This document shows, piece after piece, positions 1-4,508 of a stretch of DNA of 6,103 bases (position 1 is its first letter; every line of letters starts with the position of its first letter). This DNA comes from DASTGO01 sp035719045 (GTDB lineage: Bacteria; Actinomycetota; Actinomycetes; Actinomycetales; Kineosporiaceae), in NCBI GenBank assembly GCA_035719045.1, contig DASTGO010000529.1, positions 1-6,103 on the forward strand, in the 5' to 3' direction. The notes under the pieces were generated by a model. The model was given only the letters and a program-made list of their open reading frames with translations, made no database searches and was not told the DNA's origin. The position numbers and the translations under genes were made by a program.

Positions 1-1
1 C

Positions 2-571
2 CTGGAACGGCGCGGCGGGGGCCATCTGGTGGCGCCGCGGGACGGCCGGGTGCTGCTCCTGCTGCCCGCCGGGGCCGAGGTGACGGGACTGCCGGAGGAG
101 GTGTCGGCGGCCTGCCGGCAACCGGTGCGGGGTGGCGTCTCCGGCGCACTGCCCCTGACCAGGGCGGCGGACGCGGTGAAGCAGGCGGGGCTGGCGGTCC
201 GGGCGGCGCAGGCCGAGGGCCGTGCCCTGTGCCGGTTCGCGGAACTGTCCACGTACACGCTGCTGCTCGCCTCACACAGCCGGGACGCGCTCGGCCTGGT
301 CGCCGGGTCGGCCCTGGAGCCGCTGCTGGAGCACGACCGGCGCCGCGGAACCGACCTGCTGGCCACCCTGGAGGTCTTCCTCGCGCACAACGCCCAGGCC
401 GTGCCCGCGGCGGCGGCCCTCGGCGTGCACCGGCACACCCTGCGCAACCGGATCCGCAAGGTCACCGAGCTGACCCGGCGCAACCTGGACTCCCCGCATG
501 ACCGCACCGAGTTGTGGCTGGCCCTCAAGGCCCGCGAGATCGCCCAGCTCGGCCCGTCGGGCCCGGACTGA
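2..571 (+). CDS. PucR/CdaR-family transcription regulator, C-terminal part (5' end outside window)
   Basis: The frame is open from base 2, so the true start lies upstream and only the last 189 residues are seen. A GTG at base 29 is in frame but has no ribosome binding site and would give an unusually short protein. The last ~60 residues match the PucR C-terminal helix-turn-helix: a leucine-rich lead-in (LLATLEVFLAHNAQ), then AAAALGVHRHTLRNRIRK, then ELTRRNLDSP and a closing helix ELWLALKARE. The vHrnTlrnRi core is the family signature and should be the DNA-contacting part. The preceding residues, including GGVSGALPLTRAADAVKQA, resemble the degenerate GGDEF-like middle region of CdaR/PucR proteins. 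Family members regulate purine, sugar-acid, amino-acid or fatty-acid genes in response to small ligands. The N-terminal ligand domain is not visible, so the target cannot be inferred. It converges on the amidase gene, with its stop inside a shared palindrome. Confidence 0.85.
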   Translation: MERRGGGHLVAPRDGRVLLLLPAGAEVTGLPEEVSAACRQPVRGGVSGALPLTRAADAVKQAGLAVRAAQAEGRALCRFAELSTYTLLLASHSRDALGLVAGSALEPLLEHDRRRGTDLLATLEVFLAHNAQAVPAAAALGVHRHTLRNRIRKVTELTRRNLDSPHDRTELWLALKAREIAQLGPSGPD

Positions 572-604
572 CCCTCCCCGGATCGGTCGTGGCCGGAGGG
601 GTCA
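569..604. terminator. Bidirectional terminator-like palindrome containing both stop codons
   Basis: TGACCC at 569-574 is the exact reverse complement of GGGTCA at 599-604. The stem continues with TCC/GGA and GG/CC after small bulges, and the loop is about 9-15 bases. The outer ends of the palindrome are the TGA stop of the regulator gene (569-571) and the TGA stop of the amidase gene read on the minus strand (602-604). There is no U-tract, as is common in high-GC actinobacteria. The convergent placement supports a role as a terminator for both genes. The stem is imperfect, so confidence is moderate. Confidence 0.5.
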
Positions 605-1570
605 GTGGCCGGACAGGTAGCCGGCCATCCCCGCGGCGAGGGCCTGCGCCGCCCGCTGCCGCCAGGCGGGGCTGGTCAGCCGGGAGGCGTCGGCGGCGTT
701 GCGCATGTTGCCGCACTCGATGAACACCTTCGGCACGGCGGACAGGTTCAGCCCGCCGAGGTCGGTGCGGACGTCGATCCCGCTGCGGGCGATGTAGTTC
801 GCGTAGGGTTCGCCGGTCCCGGCCCGGAAGGCGTCGCGCAGGGCGCCGCCCAGCTGCCGGGAGGGGGCCACGATCGCCGTGTTCGAGCCGATCGAACCCG
901 GCTCGATGATGTGGAACCCGTACCCGCTGGAGCTCGCGCCGTCGGCGTGCAGCGAGATCGCCAGATCGGCGTGCGCCTGGTTGCCGATCGCCGCGCGCTC
1001 GTTGATGCAGGGGCCCACGCCGGCGTCCCCGCTGCGGGTCAGCACGACCTGGGCACCGGCCGTCCGCAGCGTGGCGGCCAGTCGCTGGGCCAGGTCCCAG
1101 GTGAAGGTGTGCTCGGCGTACCCGGCGTTGGTCTGCGTGCCCGCCGTGTCGCAGGCCTTCGTCCCGTTGCCGACGGCGACCAGGCGGTTGATCTGGTCGG
1201 GGTGCGCGCCGTTCCCGCCGTTGTGTCCGGGGTCGATGACGATCACCTTGCCGCGCAGCGCCGTCAGATCGGCCGCAGCGGTCACGGACGGTGCGGCGCT
1301 CGGGCCGGCTGACGCCGTGGGGCTGGTGGGCGCGGGGCCGGCCGGCGCGGGCGTCGACGCCGTCGGGGACGGTGTCACCAGGGGGGAGGTCGTGGTGGAG
1401 GTGGCCGGGGACGTGGTCGTCGCCGCCCCGGTCGCCGCGGTGGACCCGCCGGAGCAGCCGGTCACCGCGCCGGTCAGCAGGGCCGCGAGGAGCGCGCCGA
1501 GGGCCTGCCCCCGGCGGTGGCGGAAGGCTGCGGCGGGCGCCCCCGGCCGGAGGCCGTGCGGACGGGACAC
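602..1570 (-). CDS. N-acetylmuramoyl-L-alanine amidase (Amidase_3), lipoprotein, Rv3717/Ami1-like
   Basis: This 322-residue protein should be a zinc enzyme that cuts the amide bond between N-acetylmuramic acid and L-alanine in peptidoglycan. It starts at GTG (1568-1570), preceded by GGGAGG four bases upstream. A short basic N-terminus and a hydrophobic stretch (about 23-36) end in the lipobox VTGC with Cys39, indicating a membrane-anchored lipoprotein. Residues 40-100 are a Thr/Ser/Pro/Ala-rich linker. The Amidase_3 domain covers about 106-320: H116 (IDPGHNGG), E153 (AEHTFTWDL) and H208 (SLHADG) are the expected zinc ligands, and E285 (FIECGNMRN) the catalytic glutamate. The stretches TKAC, AEHTFTW, GPCINERA and GLNLS resemble mycobacterial Rv3717, and Cys140/Cys188 occupy the places of its disulfide cysteines as I recall them. 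No separate cell-wall-binding domain is present. An in-frame extension back to base 2323 crosses the next gene and is not believed. Confidence 0.93.
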   Translation of the reverse strand: MSRPHGLRPGAPAAAFRHRRGQALGALLAALLTGAVTGCSGGSTAATGAATTTSPATSTTTSPLVTPSPTASTPAPAGPAPTSPTASAGPSAAPSVTAAADLTALRGKVIVIDPGHNGGNGAHPDQINRLVAVGNGTKACDTAGTQTNAGYAEHTFTWDLAQRLAATLRTAGAQVVLTRSGDAGVGPCINERAAIGNQAHADLAISLHADGASSSGYGFHIIEPGSIGSNTAIVAPSRQLGGALRDAFRAGTGEPYANYIARSGIDVRTDLGGLNLSAVPKVFIECGNMRNAADASRLTSPAWRQRAAQALAAGMAGYLSGH

Positions 1571-1574
1571 CTGA

Positions 1575-1580
1575 CCTCCC
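1575..1580 (-). promoter_or_regulatory. Ribosome binding site fixing the amidase GTG start
   Basis: The minus strand reads GGGAGG, then TCAG, then GTG. This is a strong Shine-Dalgarno match at short spacing, and the protein it gives has a well-formed lipoprotein signal peptide. It decides the start over the much longer open frame upstream. Confidence 0.75.
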
Positions 1581-1647
1581 TGATGGTCACGGGCGCGGTG
1601 TGCGCCTGGCTGATTCTGGCATCGCCCTCGGGAGGCCGGCTCCGTGT

Positions 1648-1663
1648 CCCGGTTCACACCGGG
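1648..1663. repeat. Inverted repeat CCCGGT-TCAC-ACCGGG in the divergent intergenic region
   Basis: Two 6-base arms (1648-1653 and 1658-1663) form a perfect palindrome around a 4-base centre, in the 201-base gap between the divergent amidase and Rv1733c-type genes. With one bulge the complementarity extends outward to GTCC/GGGAC, overlapping the DosR-like site that begins at 1662. It could be a regulator operator for either gene, or chance in GC-rich DNA. No factor can be named. Confidence 0.35.
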
Positions 1664-1675
1664 GACCTCCGGCCC
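1662..1675. promoter_or_regulatory. Candidate DosR/OsdR-type operator (GGGAC-N4-GGCCC)
   Basis: The bases GGGACCTCCGGCCC match the core of the DosR box of mycobacteria (GGGAC-N4-GTCCC; natural sites often end in GGCCC) and the GGGnC-N4-GnCCC form of the related OsdR regulator of Streptomyces. The centre lies about 103 bases upstream of the ATG of the Rv1733c-family gene, and Rv1733c itself belongs to the DosR dormancy regulon. In DNA of about 72% GC the degenerate core should occur by chance once or twice in 6 kb, so position and gene partner carry most of the weight. The flanks do not match the full 20-base consensus well. Confidence 0.4.
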
Positions 1676-1771
1676 AGCCGGGTGACCGGGACGCCGAAGG
1701 ACGATGGCCGGGAACCCGTCCGGAATCGCCCACCTGATGGGCTGGGCGGTCCGCCGAGGCCGGAGGTCACG

Positions 1772-2383
1772 ATGAGCGCCCCCGACGTGCAGCAGGGCGG
1801 CCCCTGGCCACGCCGGGGGGCGGGACGCTCCTGGCGGCGGACGGCCCGCGAGACCGGCAACCCGCTGTTGCGTGAGCCGACTCCCGCCGAACGTCGCACC
1901 CGTCTGCTCACCTGGTCCCTGTTCGTCCTGATCGTGGCCCTCGCCGTGATCGGCTGCGGCGTGGTCCTGCGCACCGGGCTGGCCGCGGAACGGGCGGAGG
2001 CCGACCGCCGCCCGATCCGGGTCACCGTGGTCGCACAGCTGCAGCCGACCACGGCGAGCGGCAGCTACCTGTCCGACGGGCTGTTGCAGGTCAGCTACCA
2101 GGCCGGCGGGGTCACCCGGCAGGGCACCCTGCCCAGCTTGTTCGGGGCCTCGCCCGGCGCCACTCTCGACGCCTGGATCGACCACCAGGGAGCCCTGGTG
2201 TCCCGGCCGCAGACCAGGGCCGTCACCGTCGCCCAGACCCTGCTCGCCGTGGTCGGTGGCCTGGTCCTGCTCGGCAGCCTGGCCCTGGGGGCACATGCTG
2301 CACTGTCCGCCTGGTCGATGCACCTGCGCAGCCAGGAGTGGGAGGCGGAGTGGCTGGCGCTGGACACCGGCCGCACCGCCTGA
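1772..2383 (+). CDS. Rv1733c-family membrane protein with two transmembrane segments
   Basis: The protein has 203 residues, starting at the ATG at 1772 with GGAGG at 1762-1766 and a 5-base spacer. The open frame continues upstream to 1517 but would run over the amidase start. The N-terminus is basic and cytoplasmic (NPLLREPTPAERRTR, about 30-44). TM1 spans about 45-66, an extracytoplasmic loop of about 80 residues follows, and TM2 spans about 151-177. The tail carries WEAEWLALD, an acidic/tryptophan motif typical of the family. In the loop, AERAEADRRPIRVTVVAQL, LLQVSYQAGGVTRQGT and the stretch ending TLDAWIDHQGALVSRP fit the family layout: a beta-rich domain with a 'W.D..G.lv..P' closing motif before TM2. 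The length is close to mycobacterial Rv1733c (about 210 residues). That protein is a dormancy antigen of unknown biochemical function, so none is assigned here. A DosR-like site lies upstream and a strong terminator follows. Confidence 0.88.
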   Translation: MSAPDVQQGGPWPRRGAGRSWRRTARETGNPLLREPTPAERRTRLLTWSLFVLIVALAVIGCGVVLRTGLAAERAEADRRPIRVTVVAQLQPTTASGSYLSDGLLQVSYQAGGVTRQGTLPSLFGASPGATLDAWIDHQGALVSRPQTRAVTVAQTLLAVVGGLVLLGSLALGAHAALSAWSMHLRSQEWEAEWLALDTGRTA

Positions 2384-2397
2384 TCCACCGGCCGTGC

Positions 2398-2422
2398 CGG
2401 GGCGGCGGTTCCCGCCGCCCCG
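2398..2422. terminator. Strong bidirectional hairpin terminator
   Basis: CGGGGCGGCGG (2398-2408), a TTC loop, and CCGCCGCCCCG (2412-2422) form a perfect 11-bp GC stem. It sits 15 bases after the stop of the Rv1733c-type gene and 37 bases beyond the stop of the convergent PASTA gene. No U-tract is present on either side. The perfect stem and convergent position make termination for both genes likely. Confidence 0.8.
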
Positions 2423-2439
2423 CCGGGCGCCACCCGACC

Positions 2440-2467
2440 GGGTGCTGCTTGGCGGGTGCTACTTGGC
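2440..2467. repeat. 14-bp imperfect tandem repeat spanning the stop codon of the PASTA gene
   Basis: GGGTGCTGCTTGGC (2440-2453) is followed directly by GGGTGCTACTTGGC (2454-2467), 13 of 14 bases identical. The single difference (G at 2447, A at 2461) is what makes the minus-strand TAG stop (2459-2461) in the second copy; the equivalent bases of the first copy read CAG. The first copy also overlaps a small hairpin CACCC-GACC-GGGTG (2431-2444). The simplest origin is slippage or a local duplication at the gene end. Confidence 0.7.
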
Positions 2468-3127
2468 CGGGCAGCCACCATCGCTGTACTTCGCGACCAC
2501 CAGCGTGACCGGGACCCCGGCATAGGGGGCGCCCGGGGCCGGTGTCTGCTCACAGACCTGCCAGTTGCTGTCCACCAGGACGATCGCGTTGCCACCGGTC
2601 GTCTTGACGTAGCGGACGCTGGCGTTGCCGCCGAGGACGTCGGAGGCGTAGCGCGCACTGCGGCCGCGCAGGTCCGGCATCGTCGCGCCGGCCTTCGTGG
2701 TGATCAGTCCCTGGTCGGTGGCGGGGCAGGACTCTCCCAGCTTGACCACGCCGAAGTCCACCTTGGTCGAGGTGGGGTGCGCACCCGCGGCGGGGGTCTG
2801 GAAGCAGACCTGCCAGTCGGTGTACAGGACCTGGGCGCGCATCCGGCCCGAGACGTCATGCGTGCTGAACGTGCGGAACCCGGCCTTGTCGGCCGCGTCC
2901 ACGGCGTACTTGAGGCCCTTGCCCACCCCGTCCGGCAGTTGCTGGGTGGCCGCGGAACTGGTCCCCGACCCGCCGCCCGCCGAGGTCGTGCTGCTGGTCC
3001 CCGAGGGGAACAGGCCCCCGGTGGAACAGCCGGTGAGCGCGACCAGCGCCACCGCCCCGACCGTCAGTGCCCCCGCCGCCGCACCCTGCCGACCGGCCCG
3101 ACCGTTCCCGTGCCCCGTGCGTTCCAT
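2459..3127 (-). CDS. Secreted lipoprotein with two PASTA-type repeats
   Basis: The protein has 222 residues, starting at the ATG at 3125-3127. The upstream sequence (GGGGGCGGGCG) is only a weak ribosome binding site, but no better in-frame start gives a signal peptide. After a basic N-terminus a hydrophobic segment (about 18-32) ends in the lipobox LTGC with Cys34. A Ser/Thr/Gly linker follows (about 35-62). Two homologous units come next: about 64-135 (LPDGVGKGLKYAVDAADKAG ... DWQVCFQTPAAGA ... VVKLGESCP) and 149-220 (MPDLRGRSARYASDVL ... NWQVCEQTPAPGA ... VVAKYSDGGCP). The PD..G start, the W.VC.QTPA.GA turn and the final V..VV strand are PASTA features. Each unit has one cysteine pair (C108/C134 and C192/C219), probably disulfides outside the cell. 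PASTA domains bind peptidoglycan fragments or beta-lactams in Ser/Thr kinases and PBPs. Here there is no kinase or transpeptidase part, so a wall-sensing or scaffolding role is inference. Confidence 0.87.
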   Translation of the reverse strand: MERTGHGNGRAGRQGAAAGALTVGAVALVALTGCSTGGLFPSGTSSTTSAGGGSGTSSAATQQLPDGVGKGLKYAVDAADKAGFRTFSTHDVSGRMRAQVLYTDWQVCFQTPAAGAHPTSTKVDFGVVKLGESCPATDQGLITTKAGATMPDLRGRSARYASDVLGGNASVRYVKTTGGNAIVLVDSNWQVCEQTPAPGAPYAGVPVTLVVAKYSDGGCPAK

Positions 3128-3151
3128 CGCCCGCCCCCAACGCTCTTGGTC

Positions 3152-3195
3152 GTACCCACCCGGTGCGATCTTATGTCGCCCCGGCCGCTCGTCCC
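3152..3195 (-). promoter_or_regulatory. Promoter-like region for the PASTA lipoprotein gene
   Basis: On the minus strand upstream of the ATG at 3127 there are three elements. A GGGAC-GAGC-GGCCG sequence (3195-3182) matches the DosR-like core with one mismatch. TAAGAT (3173-3168) is a plausible -10 hexamer of the TAnnnT type. GGGTAC (3157-3152) matches the -10 of Streptomyces SigB-type stress promoters. No TTGAC-like or SigB-like -35 element is clear at the right distance from either -10, so these are alternatives and not a solved promoter. A start near 3160 or 3145 would give a leader of about 20-35 bases. Confidence 0.35.
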
Positions 3196-3205
3196 CGCCG
3201 GAAGT

Positions 3206-3228
3206 CCTCCGGGCGCCGACGGCGGAGG
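3206..3228. repeat. Inverted repeat CCTCCG...CGGAGG in the divergent FIST/PASTA intergenic region
   Basis: CCTCCG at 3206-3211 and CGGAGG at 3223-3228 form a 6-bp stem around an 11-base centre that can add two more pairs with a bulge. It lies about 140 bases before the FIST gene and 80 bases before the PASTA gene. It may be an operator or an RNA hairpin in a leader. Such repeats are common by chance at this GC content. No clear -10/-35 pair for the FIST gene was found in 3196-3355. Confidence 0.25.
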
Positions 3229-3355
3229 GAGCCGCCGGGTGATCCCCTGGACGGCCGCCGCGCGGACGGGGTAGCGGCGGGCCGGACCGGTCAAGCCCTG
3301 GCGTCGGAGTGTCGAGAACTCTGCGTGGCCGGCTGGTGGTGCCGGTATGCGCGCA

Positions 3356-3363
3356 GGGAGGTG
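3356..3363 (+). promoter_or_regulatory. Ribosome binding site of the FIST gene
   Basis: GGGAGGTG ends two bases before the ATG at 3366, leaving 4 bases between GGGAGG and the start. It decides for the ATG at 3366 over the in-frame upstream start at 3309, which has no such site. The same 12 bases (CGCAGGGAGGTG) recur before the last gene of the window at 5942-5953. Confidence 0.75.
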
Positions 3364-3365
3364 CC

Positions 3366-4508
3366 ATGCGTGTCTGGACTGGCTACATACCGGCCGCCGA
3401 GATGGGTTCTGCGGGACTGCCGGCGGACCTGGACTCGCCCTCCACCCTGGTGCTGGTGTTCTCCGGGCTGCCTGCCGCCGAGGCCGGGAATGCCCTGCCC
3501 GTTCTGCGGCGGGCCTTTCCCCGGTCGGTGATCGTGGGCTGTTCCACGGCCGGCGAGATCTTCGGCGGCAGCGTGCGTGACGGTGGGCTCTGCGTGGCGG
3601 TGGCACGGTTCGAGCGGACGCGGCTGACCGTGGCCCGGATCGACCTGCCTGATGCCGCTGCCTCCCGTGCCGCCGGAGCGGAGCTGGCACGGCAGTTGCA
3701 GGAGGCGTCCCTGTCGGCGGTGTTGGTCTACTCCGACGGCCTGACCGTCAACGGCTCCCAGTTGATGAAGGGACTCAATGACGGCCTCGCCGAGCCGGTG
3801 GTCGTCACCGGCGGGTTGGCGGGGGACGGTGACCGCTTCGAGACCACCTGGGTGGTCGTCGGCGACAAGCCCGTGAGCAATGCCGTCGTGGGGGTCGGCC
3901 TCCACGGTGACGCCGTGGTCATCGGCCATGGCGTGGGCGGCGGATGGGACGCCTTCGGTCCGCAGCGGGTGATCACCCGTTCCGTCGGCAACGTCATGTA
4001 CGAGCTGGACGGCAAGCTGGCGCTGGACCTGTACGAGCGGTACCTCGGGGACCTGTTCGCCGGGTTGCCCTGGACCGGGCTGATGTTCCCCCTGACCATC
4101 AACGAGCGTCCGGACAGCGACTCCTTCATCCGGGCGGTGCTCTCCGTCGATCGCGACGCCCACACCATGACCTTCGCCGGTGACGTCCCCGAGGGCTGGA
4201 CCGCCCAGCTGACCCGCCCCAATCCGGTCCGGGTGGTGGAGGGCGCGACCCAGGCCGCTGAGGCGTGCGCGGTCCGGTCGCCGGTGGCCGGGGAGTGCCT
4301 GGCGGTGGCGGCCAGCTGCTGCGCGCGCAGGCTGGTGCTCAAGGAGCGCACCGAGGAGGAACTGGAGGTGGTGACGCAGGGCCTGCCGCCGGGTGCGCAG
4401 CTGGTCGGGTTCTACTCCTACGGCGAGATCACCCCGCTTCCCTCGGGCCGTAGCGACCTGCACAACCAGACCATGACCCTGACCCTGTTGGCGGAACGCC
4501 CGGCATGA
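3366..4508 (+). CDS. FIST-domain sensor protein (FIST_N + FIST_C), cytoplasmic
   Basis: The protein has 380 residues with no signal peptide or membrane segment. FIST_N (about 25-205) contains LVLVFSG, the conserved VGCSTAGEI (57-65), VYSDGLTVNG and GGLAGDGDRF (149-158). FIST_C (about 206-375) contains NVMYELDGKLALDLYERYLG, then CCARRLVLKERTEEELE, and ends with the hallmark GFYSYGEI (348-355) and LHNQTMTLTLL (365-375). FIST is a predicted sensory module, proposed to bind small ligands such as amino acids, and is usually fused to or encoded beside histidine kinases, chemoreceptors or GGDEF/EAL proteins. Here it is a complete stand-alone FIST protein with no output domain. Its stop overlaps the start of the histidine kinase gene (ATGA at 4505-4508), which strongly implies one operon, coupled translation and joint function. 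Several cysteines (59, 76, 301, 311, 318, 319) are present, but redox sensing is not shown. Confidence 0.92.
   Translation: MRVWTGYIPAAEMGSAGLPADLDSPSTLVLVFSGLPAAEAGNALPVLRRAFPRSVIVGCSTAGEIFGGSVRDGGLCVAVARFERTRLTVARIDLPDAAASRAAGAELARQLQEASLSAVLVYSDGLTVNGSQLMKGLNDGLAEPVVVTGGLAGDGDRFETTWVVVGDKPVSNAVVGVGLHGDAVVIGHGVGGGWDAFGPQRVITRSVGNVMYELDGKLALDLYERYLGDLFAGLPWTGLMFPLTINERPDSDSFIRAVLSVDRDAHTMTFAGDVPEGWTAQLTRPNPVRVVEGATQAAEACAVRSPVAGECLAVAASCCARRLVLKERTEEELEVVTQGLPPGAQLVGFYSYGEITPLPSGRSDLHNQTMTLTLLAERPA

Noticed and set aside
605..1312. 235-codon plus-strand open frame opposite the amidase
   Set aside because: Antisense shadow; translation is Gly/Ala/Arg-rich without domain features.
1517..1771. 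In-frame upstream extension of the Rv1733c-family protein
   Set aside because: It overlaps the start of the divergent amidase, has no ribosome binding site, and is not part of the family layout. The ATG at 1772 has GGAGG at ideal spacing.
1571..2323. In-frame upstream extension of the amidase to base 2323
   Set aside because: It would run antisense through the whole Rv1733c-type gene and bury the lipoprotein signal peptide. The GTG at 1570 has a strong ribosome binding site.
3289..3294. TTGACC on the minus strand as a -35 element
   Set aside because: The best partner downstream (TACCCC) is at 15 bases, is not a good -10, and lies far from the PASTA start.
3128..3367. Upstream extension of the PASTA lipoprotein to base 3367
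   Set aside because: It would cross the divergent promoter region into the FIST start and place the signal peptide internally.
3291..4463. 390-codon minus-strand open frame opposite the FIST gene
   Set aside because: Antisense shadow of a gene with clear FIST motifs; no ribosome binding site and no recognisable domain.
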